Origin: Rikenellaceae bacterium
GTDB taxonomy: Bacteria; Bacteroidota; Bacteroidia; Bacteroidales; Rikenellaceae
Length of the DNA: 64,000 nucleotides
Assembly (NCBI GenBank): GCA_015060015.1
Contig: SUZG01000003.1
Span: 62,001 to 126,000 of the forward strand
Direction of reading: 5' to 3'
Of the stretch, positions 17,315-25,939 are shown in pieces. The notes beneath the pieces were generated by a model that made no database searches, was not told the origin of the DNA, and was given only the letters and a program-made list of their open reading frames with translations. A program made the translations under genes and the position numbers. Position 1 is the first letter of the stretch, and each line of letters begins with the position of its first letter.

Positions 17315-18787
17315 TTACTCAATTTCGGGGTTAGTGGCGACAGTCTTACGGCGTGAGATGATCCACAAGCCAATAATGGTAAGCAATGCGTTATATCCGA
17401 GCAGCTCGAAACCTATATGATAGTTGTAGTGCATAGTCACAAGCCACTGCAACAAGCCACCCATCAACGGCGAGAGGATGACTACAAAAGGGACAAGGCA
17501 CTCACGCACCTTACGTTTCGTTATCATACCAAAGAGAAACAGACCCAATATAGGGCCATAGGTGTAACCCGCGACCTTAAAGACGACATTTATCACGCTA
17601 TCGTTGCAGAGATAGTTCAGCACAACGACCAACGAAGCCACAACCACAGCCATTGCGGCGTGCACTCGCTGACGGCGACGACTCACCGCACCCTCATCGC
17701 CGCGTGCAGATCCTAAAATATCGATTGTAAAGGATGTCGTAAGCGATGTAAGAGCCGAGCCGGCAGCTGAATAAGTACTTGACACAAGCCCCAGCACGAA
17801 CATCACGCCAACCACCTGCGGCAAGCCTCCCTGCACAGCGACATAAGGGAAGATATCATCACCACGCAGAGGCATCTGCAAGCCGGCTAACTCTGCATAA
17901 CGATATAACAGCACACCCAAGACGAGCAGCAGCAGAATAACGCCAATCTGACACAGAGCCGTAAGCACTATATTTATCTGCGAGTCCCGCACCGTACGGC
18001 AGCTCATATTGCGTTGCATCATATCCTGATCGAGGCCCGTCATAGCAACAAGGCACAACACGCCGCCAAAAAACATCTTCCAGAAATAACGGGGCGAGGC
18101 GGCATCGTCAAATTGCCACATCTGCGAATATGGCGACGTTACGACAGCGTCATACAGCTCACCGGCAGAGCCGAGATTCATACTCCGGGCAAGATAGACA
18201 ACACACACCACCACACTACCGACAAGGCAAACCGACTGAATAGCATCGGTCGGAATAAGAACCTTCACTCCGCCCCTGCGGGTATAGAGCCACACAAAAA
18301 GCATCGTCAAAACAGCCGTCGCCCCAAATGGGATACCAATGGCATCAAAAACGAGCAACTGCATCACAGCACACACGACATATATTTTCAGTGAGGCTGA
18401 GATTATCTTGGCAATAAGGAAACAGCCTGCACCCGTACGGTGTGTAGTAATACCGAAACGCTTATCCAAATATTCGTAAAGCGAAACAATACCCAGACGA
18501 TAAAACAGCGGCACAAGCAGAAAAGCCACAATTATTTGGCCGAGTGTAAAGCCTGCGACCATCTGCATATAGGTCATCGAGTCGGTAGCTACCGAGCCCG
18601 GCACCGAGATAAATGTCACACCCGACATTGCCGCACCTATCATAGCCAGCGTAGCCATATACCACGAAGTGGTGCGATTGCCCGTAAAGAAGGCAGCATT
18701 GTCGGAACGTCGTCCCGACAGATAAGCCACGCAAAAAACCACCAGCAGATAGGCTAATATTGTCAATATTACGACGAGAGATGACAT
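17315..18787 (-). CDS. sodium:solute symporter, SSS family
   Basis: This 490-residue protein has about 13 membrane segments and an SSS-family core. Visible blocks are GRRSDNAAFFTGNRTTSWYM near residue 25, AMSGVTFISVPG (residues 53-64), the long RDSQI cytoplasmic loop, and GLVSSTYSAAGSALTSLTTSF near residue 330, which holds Ser/Thr residues likely to bind sodium. The substrate is not identifiable; relatives carry sialic acid, sugars, proline or carboxylates. It has a TATCTTTG -7 box at 18807-18814 and is followed directly by the BASS-family gene. Confidence 0.85.
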   Translation of the reverse strand: MSSLVVILTILAYLLVVFCVAYLSGRRSDNAAFFTGNRTTSWYMATLAMIGAAMSGVTFISVPGSVATDSMTYMQMVAGFTLGQIIVAFLLVPLFYRLGIVSLYEYLDKRFGITTHRTGAGCFLIAKIISASLKIYVVCAVMQLLVFDAIGIPFGATAVLTMLFVWLYTRRGGVKVLIPTDAIQSVCLVGSVVVCVVYLARSMNLGSAGELYDAVVTSPYSQMWQFDDAASPRYFWKMFFGGVLCLVAMTGLDQDMMQRNMSCRTVRDSQINIVLTALCQIGVILLLLVLGVLLYRYAELAGLQMPLRGDDIFPYVAVQGGLPQVVGVMFVLGLVSSTYSAAGSALTSLTTSFTIDILGSARGDEGAVSRRRQRVHAAMAVVVASLVVVLNYLCNDSVINVVFKVAGYTYGPILGLFLFGMITKRKVRECLVPFVVILSPLMGGLLQWLVTMHYNYHIGFELLGYNALLTIIGLWIISRRKTVATNPEIE

Positions 18788-18806
18788 TTTTTACTTTTTT
18801 ACGCCG

Positions 18807-18839
18807 CAAAGATAACAATTAGCCTCAAAAAAGTTGCAA
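18807..18839 (-). promoter_or_regulatory. promoter of the SSS/BASS transporter pair
   Basis: On the minus strand TTG (18839-18837) and TATCTTTG (18814-18807) are 22 bp apart. The -7 box lies 19 bp before the start codon. Confidence 0.55.
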
Positions 18840-18863
18840 AATCGGATATATTTCTTATCTTTG
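18834..18863 (+). promoter_or_regulatory. promoter of the biotin-dependent carboxyltransferase gene
   Basis: TTG at 18834-18836 and TATCTTTG at 18856-18863 are exactly 19 bp apart, a textbook Bacteroidetes promoter. The leader to the ATG at 18937 is about 70 nt. It is interleaved with the divergent transporter promoter. Confidence 0.75.
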
Positions 18864-18936
18864 TAGGTTGTAGTAAGCAATATAGCCGACTACACAAAAT
18901 TAAAGAACTTTACACACTTAACAACTTAAATACACT

Positions 18937-21051
18937 ATGGCAAAAGTATTAAAAATCAGAGATCTGACTCTTCGCGATGGTCAGCAGTCATCATTTGCTA
19001 CTCGTATGACACAAGAGCAGATCAACCGCTGTCTTCCCTATTACAAAGACGCAGGTTTCTTCGCTATGGAGGTTTGGGGCGGTGCAGTACCCGACTCTGT
19101 AATGCGTTATTTGGGCGAAAATCCTTGGACACGCCTTGAAACAATTCACAAAGCCGTAGGCGATGTGTCAAAATTGACAGCTCTCTCACGCGGTCGTAAC
19201 CTCTTTGGTTACGCCCCCTACACTGACGAGATTATCGACGGTTTCTGCCGTAATGCCATCGAGAGTGGCTTGGGTATTATGCGTATCTTCGATGCGTTGA
19301 ACGACGTTGATAACGTAAAATCGACTATCAAGTATGTTAAGCAGTATGGCGGTATTGCCGACTGTGCAATCTGCTATACCGTAGATCCCAAGTATCCACA
19401 GCCCTCGTTCTTCCAGAAGCTTTTGGGCAAGAAAGCACAGCAGCCTATCTTCACCGATGCTTATTTCATCGACAAGGCAAAGCAGATGGCAGCTCTTGGT
19501 GCTGATATGATTACCATCAAGGATATGTCAGGCCTTATTCCTCCCCAGCGAGTAAGTGCTCTTATCAAGCAGTTGAAGAAGAATGTAAATGTACCTATCG
19601 ATTTCCACACACACTGTACTCCGGGCTATGGTCTGGCATCGGTATATGCCGCTATCGCAGCCGGTGTTGATGTGGTTGATACCAACTGCTGGTGGTTTGG
19701 TGGTGGCACAGGTGCTCCCGCTATTGAGCTGGTATATCTATTCTGCAAGAAGATGGGCGTTGAGTTGCAGGCTAATATGGAGGCTGTTGCAAAGATCAAC
19801 ACTTTCCTTAAAGATATCCGCAAGGAGTTGGAGATTTCGGTATTTGGAGCCGAGAAGCCCGCACCAAAGGCATTTAATCCTTTGACCGATACTCTCCCCG
19901 CAGAGGTAGAGGCTCTCTTCGACAAGGCTGTCGAGGCTGCCAAGGCAGAGAACTTTGCAGCATTGCTCGATGCAAGCCAGAAGATTGAGGCTTACTTCGG
20001 ATTCCCCGCTCCCAATGAGTTGGTACAGAAGGCCGAGATTCCCGGTGGTATGTACTCAAACATGGTTGCACAGCTCAAGCAGCTCAAAGCAGAGGATATC
20101 CTTCCGCGTGCTATGGAGCTGATTCCTTCGGTTCGTATGGATGCAGGTTTGCCACCCCTTGTAACTCCTACATCGCAGATTGTAGGTGCACAGGCGGTAA
20201 ACTGTGCTATGGACGAGAAGGCCGGTCGTGCTATGTACACCAATAAGAGTTCACAGTTCGTGAGCCTCGTGAAGGGTGAGTATGGCCACACTCCGAAGGC
20301 TGTTGATCCGGAGTTCCGCTTCAAGATTTGCGGCGTACGCGAGGAGACTCCTTACGACACATCGAAGTATAAGATGCAGCCCAACCCCGAGTTGCCGGAG
20401 GCTGGTGGCGTGAAGTTGGCTGCTAACGAGAAGGAGGTTCTCCTGCTCGAGTTGTTCCCATTGGTTGCCAAGACCTTCCTCACAAACGAGAAGAAGGCAG
20501 CTTATGAGGCATCAGAGGCTGCAAAGGCTCCAAAGGCCGCAGAGGTTAAGGAGGAGAAGGCTGCTGCAACACCTATCACAGGTGATACAGTATGTGCTCC
20601 GCTGCCGGGTCGTGTTATCTCACTTTTGGTTAAGGTGGGCGACAAGGTGAAGGCTGGTCAGGATATCGCTATTCTGGAGGCTATGAAGATGGAGAACAAC
20701 ATCTCAAGCGATTATTCAGGTGTTGTTAAGCAGATATTTGTAAAAGAGGGCGATACAGTCGCTGCAAACGCTGTTCTGATTGAGATTGTCAAGGAGTCAG
20801 AGGTTGTAGTTGAGAAGGCCGCATCAACAGCTGTTACAGGTAACGCAGTGAATGCTCCACTTCCGGGTCGCGTAATCTCAATCTTGGTTAAGGTTGGCGA
20901 TAAGGTAGCCGTTGGTCAGGATGTTGTCATTCTGGAAGCTATGAAGATGGAGAACAACATCTCAACCGATTACGCCGGTACGGTTAAACAGATTCTTGTT
21001 CAGGAGGGTGATACCGTTGCCGCTGATGCTAAGCTGGTAATAGTTGAATAG
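18937..21051 (+). CDS. oxaloacetate decarboxylase alpha-type carboxyltransferase with two biotinyl domains
   Basis: The protein has 704 residues. An N-terminal HMGL-like carboxyltransferase domain (about 1-290) carries LTLRDGQQSSFATRM, the catalytic lysine region MITIKDMSG, and the metal ligands in DFHTHCTPG. The conserved carboxylase domain follows (about 290-480), then an Ala/Lys/Glu linker. There are two biotin attachment domains in tandem (about 545-616 and 631-704), each with an intact EAMKMEN motif, at K584 and K670. One domain is usual. The family transfers CO2 between biotin and pyruvate/oxaloacetate. No beta or gamma membrane subunit, biotin carboxylase or biotin ligase is adjacent, so whether it works as decarboxylase or in a carboxylase complex is open. 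Confidence 0.9.
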   Translation: MAKVLKIRDLTLRDGQQSSFATRMTQEQINRCLPYYKDAGFFAMEVWGGAVPDSVMRYLGENPWTRLETIHKAVGDVSKLTALSRGRNLFGYAPYTDEIIDGFCRNAIESGLGIMRIFDALNDVDNVKSTIKYVKQYGGIADCAICYTVDPKYPQPSFFQKLLGKKAQQPIFTDAYFIDKAKQMAALGADMITIKDMSGLIPPQRVSALIKQLKKNVNVPIDFHTHCTPGYGLASVYAAIAAGVDVVDTNCWWFGGGTGAPAIELVYLFCKKMGVELQANMEAVAKINTFLKDIRKELEISVFGAEKPAPKAFNPLTDTLPAEVEALFDKAVEAAKAENFAALLDASQKIEAYFGFPAPNELVQKAEIPGGMYSNMVAQLKQLKAEDILPRAMELIPSVRMDAGLPPLVTPTSQIVGAQAVNCAMDEKAGRAMYTNKSSQFVSLVKGEYGHTPKAVDPEFRFKICGVREETPYDTSKYKMQPNPELPEAGGVKLAANEKEVLLLELFPLVAKTFLTNEKKAAYEASEAAKAPKAAEVKEEKAAATPITGDTVCAPLPGRVISLLVKVGDKVKAGQDIAILEAMKMENNISSDYSGVVKQIFVKEGDTVAANAVLIEIVKESEVVVEKAASTAVTGNAVNAPLPGRVISILVKVGDKVAVGQDVVILEAMKMENNISTDYAGTVKQILVQEGDTVAADAKLVIVE

Positions 21052-21072
21052 TTTCACTTCCGACATTCTATC

Positions 21073-21104
21073 AAACGCCTGCCGAGAAATCGGTGGGCGT
21101 TTTC
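21073..21104 (+). terminator. terminator of the biotin-dependent carboxyltransferase gene
   Basis: A 13-bp stem AAACGCCTGCCGA/TCGGTGGGCGTTT with G-T pairs and a short loop is followed by TTCTTTT. Confidence 0.88.
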
Positions 21105-21180
21105 TTTTGAAATAGGTTACACTTCTCTCGACTCTATCAAGCCGACAAAAAACCAGCCAACCGACCGACGCACCAACAGA

Positions 21181-21213
21181 AAAAAAAAAGGCAGACGCCT
21201 AACGACATCTGCC
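21181..21213 (-). terminator. terminator of the AsmA-like gene
   Basis: On the minus strand a GGCAGA/TCTGCC stem, extendable inside the loop, is followed by nine or more T. It lies 25 bp after the stop. Confidence 0.85.
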
Positions 21214-21237
21214 CTACTTAAACTTTGTGAACGAGGA

Positions 21238-23829
21238 TTAGTTATTCTTCTTGAAAAGGCCCTTTGCAACGTTCACCAACTTCTTAACATCCTCCACTTT
21301 CTTCTCCTGCTCGGTTTGAGGCGTCTCCTCGGCAGCATCACCCGCTTCCGTTGCAGTTGAAGCGTCGCCACCCTCGGCCGACGGCTCCTGCTTCTTGCCG
21401 CCCAACAACTTATTTCCGAGTTCCTGCAAAGCGTTTGACGCAGCCTTCTTCGCCAATGACTCCATATCGATACCCACCTTCGGCGACTTGAATGTGCCAC
21501 CGATAGTCATATCTACCGTACCTAACTTCGCCACCTTACCCGCAGAGTCAGGAATAGTGATTGTTCCGCGATAATCAATTGTCTGATCAAGGCCCGTACT
21601 GCCCGACAAGACCATCACATAATCCTCTACCTTCAATGTAAACGGTTTGGTGTGTACTCGACCCTTATCAACCGTAAAATCGATATTAAGATCCTTAACC
21701 TTTGTATTTTTCAACGAAGGCTTCTTCACAATGTCAGCAATCTGATCGAGGAACGGCATATTTCGAAGGCTTAAATCTTTTGTTGCCAGGGCTCCGTAAG
21801 CGTTAAATGTATTAATCACAGGATCCATATTGGCGTCTAACTTCGTATCAACACGTATAGTACCCGAAAAATGGCCCGTAAGACCGGAGAAGATAGGAGC
21901 CAGCTTGCGGATAATATCCAGATCGTTATACGCCTGTGCAAAACCTATCTCATTAAGTGCAAAGCCTGCATTCAATGATGGATACTGACCCGTCGGTGTA
22001 GCATAAGAGCCATTGACTACCACACTACCGCCCATTGTCTTCAACGAGAGGTTCTGCATATCTATCTTGCTATTCTTTATTACCAACAAACCATTAAAAT
22101 CGGTAAATGACATCTTGTTGAACAGCACCTCCTTGAATGATGTCTGCATACGGAAGTCGATATTGTCAGGCACGCGAACAACATCCTCCAATGGCGCGGG
22201 CTCGGTCTGCTCGGCAACCTCCTCCGCAGGCTCCTCCTCGGCAGAGCTGTCGCCACCTAAAAAGTCGTTCAGATTCATACGGCTGCTGCTTACATTCAGA
22301 GTTCCTTTCAATGTTGTGCCCTTGAACACGAAACCCAGATAATTCTCAAAACGGCTATCCAACGTAATGTCGTTCTCACCGATATTAACAGTCGTCTTGC
22401 TCAACTCTACATAACGAGGATTGAATGCCAGAACAGAGTGTTTGATAAGTACATCGGGGATATCTTTCAATTGCACAGCCATATCATCAAGCGTCACACT
22501 ACCCGACGCCTGAACCAAATCGTACTGCGACTTATCGATATACGACATACGTCCTTTAACGCCCAAGTCAGCATTTACAAGACCGTTGAGATTCATATCC
22601 TCGATAGGATAGACATCCTTAATCTTGCCCAAATCGAGCTTACCCTTTGCCGCTACATCAAACGCAAGGTCGCTTATAGGTGTAGTTATATTGGCAACCA
22701 CACTGAACGGATTACCGGCCAGCACAAAACTGAACGGATTGATATTTACAACCGTAGCATCCATCGTGCCGCCCGGGTTCTTCACCGTTGCCGCAACATT
22801 GATATTATCCACGCCCGCCGGCAATGAAGGATAGCGGAACATTGCGTTCTTCACATTCAATGCGACATCAAAGGCAGGCAGCGTTTCGCCCTCCATTCGG
22901 CCTTTGGCACTTGCATTAAGCGTAGCCACACCATCGGCACGCAAGCCGGCAAAATCCTTGGTGTAGATAGCTGGTATAAGCGACAGTATCTCCTTGAAGC
23001 CAATCTCGTTAGAGATAAGCGTCAAATCCATATCCATACCATTTTCTATCATCGCCACCCAGCCATCAACCGCAGCCTCGATAGCATTCAGGCGAATCTT
23101 ATTTTCATTCAGCGTAAATTTACTATTCACAAAGTCGGCAGCAACATCCATATCGGCCTCAATCTCCGCCTTATTCAGGAATGGCACACCGCCCATACGG
23201 AATGTCAGCGACGGGGTCTCGGCAGCCAGACGCAATGTTGTGCTCTCGCTTGCGAAGTTACCCGCACACGAAGCATCAAAGTCCAGCACTTCGGCATACA
23301 TACCACCCTGTCGGTCATCATAGACCACATCGAGGTTATTTACTGCCAATCTCTTTAACTGAATCTTAAATGACGAAGGCTCACCGCTATCCTCCTCGGC
23401 CTGCTCCTCGACGGCTTGCTCGGCCACGTCTGCAGCCTTCATAACATCCCAGTTAGGCTTGCCATCTTCGAGAACAATCGCGTGCAGACGGGTATCATCT
23501 ACCACAATCTTCGACACCTCAAAACCGCTGTCGCCAAACAATGACATAACATTAACGGCAGCTGTCAGCTCTTTGGCATATACCAAAGTGTCGTTCTCGA
23601 ACTCATCAACGCCCTTCAACCAGAAATCTTCAAGCGTAACCGATGCCTGTGGAAAATGACGCAACAGACTAATATCGAGGCCTTTGAAATCAAATTGGGC
23701 ATTGAGCATCTTATTACCCTCCTGCTTTACTATTGCCTCAATCTTGCCCTTGAATGCCATAGGCAACACCAGCAACAGCACCACTATCAGTACTACGACG
23801 ATAGAGGTAATCTTCAATAACTTTTTCAT
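21238..23829 (-). CDS. AsmA-like protein, large
   Basis: This 863-residue protein has one N-terminal membrane helix (residues 5-27). A long beta-rich body follows, with the AsmA-family opening KGKIEAIVKQEGNKMLNAQFDFKGL and repeated strand segments, then an AsmA_2-like C-terminal domain. Two acidic low-complexity segments interrupt it, near residues 135-150 and 522-545, and the C-terminus is Glu/Lys/Ala-rich. Proteins of this group span the periplasm and are thought to pass phospholipids between membranes or to affect outer-membrane assembly. It is a single gene with its own terminator and a divergent TATCTTTG -7 box at 23901-23894. Confidence 0.85.
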   Translation of the reverse strand: MKKLLKITSIVVVLIVVLLLVLPMAFKGKIEAIVKQEGNKMLNAQFDFKGLDISLLRHFPQASVTLEDFWLKGVDEFENDTLVYAKELTAAVNVMSLFGDSGFEVSKIVVDDTRLHAIVLEDGKPNWDVMKAADVAEQAVEEQAEEDSGEPSSFKIQLKRLAVNNLDVVYDDRQGGMYAEVLDFDASCAGNFASESTTLRLAAETPSLTFRMGGVPFLNKAEIEADMDVAADFVNSKFTLNENKIRLNAIEAAVDGWVAMIENGMDMDLTLISNEIGFKEILSLIPAIYTKDFAGLRADGVATLNASAKGRMEGETLPAFDVALNVKNAMFRYPSLPAGVDNINVAATVKNPGGTMDATVVNINPFSFVLAGNPFSVVANITTPISDLAFDVAAKGKLDLGKIKDVYPIEDMNLNGLVNADLGVKGRMSYIDKSQYDLVQASGSVTLDDMAVQLKDIPDVLIKHSVLAFNPRYVELSKTTVNIGENDITLDSRFENYLGFVFKGTTLKGTLNVSSSRMNLNDFLGGDSSAEEEPAEEVAEQTEPAPLEDVVRVPDNIDFRMQTSFKEVLFNKMSFTDFNGLLVIKNSKIDMQNLSLKTMGGSVVVNGSYATPTGQYPSLNAGFALNEIGFAQAYNDLDIIRKLAPIFSGLTGHFSGTIRVDTKLDANMDPVINTFNAYGALATKDLSLRNMPFLDQIADIVKKPSLKNTKVKDLNIDFTVDKGRVHTKPFTLKVEDYVMVLSGSTGLDQTIDYRGTITIPDSAGKVAKLGTVDMTIGGTFKSPKVGIDMESLAKKAASNALQELGNKLLGGKKQEPSAEGGDASTATEAGDAAEETPQTEQEKKVEDVKKLVNVAKGLFKKNN

Positions 23830-23893
23830 AATATAACGGTTTTGTCAAAATCAGTTGAACAAGAATCTGATTCACACGCAGATTTATTCCCTA

Positions 23894-23930
23894 CAAAGAT
23901 AATAATTATTGCAAAATAATCTTATTTTTG
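23894..23930. promoter_or_regulatory. divergent -7 boxes between the AsmA-like and C_GCAxxG_C_C genes
   Basis: TATCTTTG is read on the minus strand at 23901-23894 and TATTTTTG on the plus strand at 23923-23930. Neither has a convincing -33 partner at 19-21 bp. Confidence 0.45.
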
Positions 23931-23953
23931 CATAGTATTTAACTCCAAAACAG

Positions 23954-24418
23954 ATGAAAGTAAACATAGAAGAACGCGTAGCCCTTGCCCGTGAACTATT
24001 TACAAGTGGTTACAATTGTGCCCAAGCGGTATTTATTGCCTACTGCGATATTGCCGATATGGACAAGCAGACAGCTGCCAAGATTGCAGCACCCTTCGGA
24101 GGTGGAATGGGTCGCTTACGCGAGGTATGCGGTGCCGTCAGTGGAATGACTATGTGTGCCGGCCAGATTGCCCCAAACAGCGAGCCTAACGACTCTGCAA
24201 ACAAGAAGCTATGCTATGCAACCGTGCAGGAGCTGGCTGAAAAGTTCCGAGCCGAAAATGGTGCCATTGTCTGCCGCGAACTGCTCGGCCTTACGCAGCA
24301 GAAGGACAACCCGACGCCCTCGGAGAGAACAGCCGAATACTATAAGAAGCGTCCCTGCGTGGAGTATGTCGCCTCGGCAGCACGCATCATCGGAGAGAAG
24401 CTAAACGAAGAAGAATAA
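23954..24418 (+). CDS. C_GCAxxG_C_C family probable redox protein
   Basis: This 154-residue protein matches the C_GCAxxG_C_C family. It has NCAQAV near residue 23, GGGMGRLREVCGAVSGMTMCAG at residues 53-75 with the two spaced cysteines, and later single cysteines in the ICRELLG-like CREL and RPCVEYV segments. Members are small and often fused or linked to redox genes; metal binding or disulfide chemistry is suspected but not shown. No signal peptide is present, so it is cytoplasmic. The next gene, a GDPD, begins 19 bp downstream. Confidence 0.88.
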   Translation: MKVNIEERVALARELFTSGYNCAQAVFIAYCDIADMDKQTAAKIAAPFGGGMGRLREVCGAVSGMTMCAGQIAPNSEPNDSANKKLCYATVQELAEKFRAENGAIVCRELLGLTQQKDNPTPSERTAEYYKKRPCVEYVASAARIIGEKLNEEE

Positions 24419-24437
24419 CTCAAAAAACAATAAGAAG

Positions 24438-25244
24438 ATGTCTATTAAGAAAATTCTACTCTACGGAGGCTTGCTCCTCCTGCTCATCGGCTCGATGTAC
24501 TACTTTTTCAGCCGCACTACTCCGCCCGAGCCACAAGGCACGCGTGTCATTGCCCATCGCGGATATTGGGACACCGAAGGCTCTACACAGAACTCACTTG
24601 CAGCCCTGCGAGCATCACAGGCCATAGGCGTATATGGCTCGGAGTTTGACGTAAATATGACCGCTGACGACCAGCTTATTGTAGTTCACGGCCCACGACA
24701 CGGCGAGATTGAGAATGTGCAGAATGTGACCTTTGACGAGGCTCGTGCCTATGCCCTGCCCAACGGCGAGCAGATTCCCACGCTGGCCGAATATTTGGAG
24801 TTGGGCAAGCAGAATCCCAACGTAAAACTTATCCTCGAAATCAAGTCGCACGCAACACCCGAGAGGGAGAACTTCGTTGTTAAGAGGGTTTTGGAGGCTG
24901 TCAAGGCCGCTGATGTGGAGCAGCAGACCGAATATATCGCATTCAGCCTGCATATCTGCCGCGAGTTGGCACGACTGGCTCCGAAGGCTGATGTGGCTTA
25001 TCTGAATGGCGACCTCTCGCCCGAAGAGTTGCACGATATGGGCATCGATGGTCTGGATTATAACATCAATGTATTTGTAAAGAATCCGCAGTGGATTAGC
25101 GAGGCTCATTTCTTCGGTCTGACGGTGAACGTCTGGACGGTCAATAAGGCCGAGGATATGCGTATGATGATTGACAACGGCGTAGATTTCATCACAACAG
25201 ACTCTCCCGAACTGTTGCAGCAGATTCTGCAAGAGGCGAAATAA
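24438..25244 (+). CDS. glycerophosphodiester phosphodiesterase family protein, membrane-anchored
   Basis: This 268-residue protein has an N-terminal hydrophobic helix (residues 6-24) and then a GDPD TIM-barrel. The conserved start IAHRGYWDTEGSTQNS gives the catalytic His-Arg pair, and SEFDVNMTADDQLIVVHG supplies the metal ligands and the second histidine. EIKSHA, and VNVWTVN near the C-terminus, are also typical. The reaction is hydrolysis of glycerophosphodiesters to glycerol 3-phosphate and an alcohol. The anchor suggests action on the outside of the inner membrane. It probably shares a transcript with the preceding C_GCAxxG_C_C gene and ends at a bidirectional terminator. Confidence 0.88.
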   Translation: MSIKKILLYGGLLLLLIGSMYYFFSRTTPPEPQGTRVIAHRGYWDTEGSTQNSLAALRASQAIGVYGSEFDVNMTADDQLIVVHGPRHGEIENVQNVTFDEARAYALPNGEQIPTLAEYLELGKQNPNVKLILEIKSHATPERENFVVKRVLEAVKAADVEQQTEYIAFSLHICRELARLAPKADVAYLNGDLSPEELHDMGIDGLDYNINVFVKNPQWISEAHFFGLTVNVWTVNKAEDMRMMIDNGVDFITTDSPELLQQILQEAK

Positions 25245-25276
25245 ATCCTCTTATTTATCCTTCGGGCAATAAAAAT

Positions 25277-25312
25277 GGGCTGTCCAACAAGTACGTTGCG
25301 ACAGCCCTCTTT
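25277..25312. terminator. bidirectional terminator between the GDPD gene and mscL
   Basis: GGGCTGTC (25277-25284) pairs with GACAGCCC (25300-25307). T-rich tails are present on both strands, serving the convergent genes on each side. Confidence 0.85.
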
Positions 25313-25336
25313 TGTAGAAGTTGTATTGTTTCCCGA

Positions 25337-25774
25337 TTATTTCTTCTCCTTCAAAAGGTCGCGAATCTCGGTGAGCAATACCTCCTCCTTTGTTGGCTCT
25401 GGCTCGGGAGCTGGTGCTGGTGCGGGAGCCTCCTCTTCCTTCTTCTTTGCAAGTTTGTTCATAACCTTAATCATCATAAACACACACAATGCAAGAATAG
25501 CGAAGTCCACCACCTGCTGGATAAATGCACCATAGTTCCACGTTACGGCTGCGGTAACCACCTCACCCGCATCGTTCAACACCTCGGGTTTGAGTATGGC
25601 CTTCAATTCGCTGAAATCCACGCCACCGACAACCAAACCGATGGGAGGCATAATAACATCATTCACCAACGAAGTCACAATCTTACCGAATGCACCACCG
25701 ATGATAACACCGACAGCCATATCCATCACATTACCCTTCAAGGCAAAAGCCTTAAACTCTTTCAAAAATCCCAT
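25337..25774 (-). CDS. mscL: large-conductance mechanosensitive channel
   Basis: This 145-residue inner-membrane protein forms a homopentameric emergency valve that opens on osmotic downshock. The N-terminal amphipathic helix and first membrane helix ([20 protein letters not shown]) are highly conserved. They are followed by the [17 protein letters not shown] segment, a periplasmic loop of about 30 residues, the second membrane helix near residues 83-105, and a charged cytoplasmic helix. An Ala/Pro/Glu repeat (about residues 113-127) lengthens the linker before the C-terminal helix bundle. It is a single gene. Confidence 0.96.
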   Translation of the reverse strand: MGFLKEFKAFALKGNVMDMAVGVIIGGAFGKIVTSLVNDVIMPPIGLVVGGVDFSELKAILKPEVLNDAGEVVTAAVTWNYGAFIQQVVDFAILALCVFMMIKVMNKLAKKKEEEAPAPAPAPEPEPTKEEVLLTEIRDLLKEKK

Positions 25775-25882
25775 AAAATTATAATTTTGAGTTAATAAAT
25801 ATTTCCCGTTCTACGAGATATACCCCTCGTTTCCAAAGACAAATATATAGAGAAATATTCAAACTCACAACCTGTAATGTCT

Positions 25883-25918
25883 AAAAAAAGCAAAACCCCG
25901 CCCAAAGCGAGGTCTTGC
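25883..25918 (-). terminator. terminator of the nqr operon
   Basis: On the minus strand a 12-bp stem (GCAAGACCTCGC with GCGGGGTTTTGC, 5-nt loop) is followed by seven T, 22 bp after the nqrF stop. Confidence 0.9.
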
Positions 25919-25939
25919 ACTATTAATATATAAGGTATA

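Noticed and set aside
18864..18936. Possible riboswitch or leader RNA before the biotin-dependent carboxyltransferase
   Set aside because: The leader is only about 70 nt, AT-rich, and shows no convincing stem structure.
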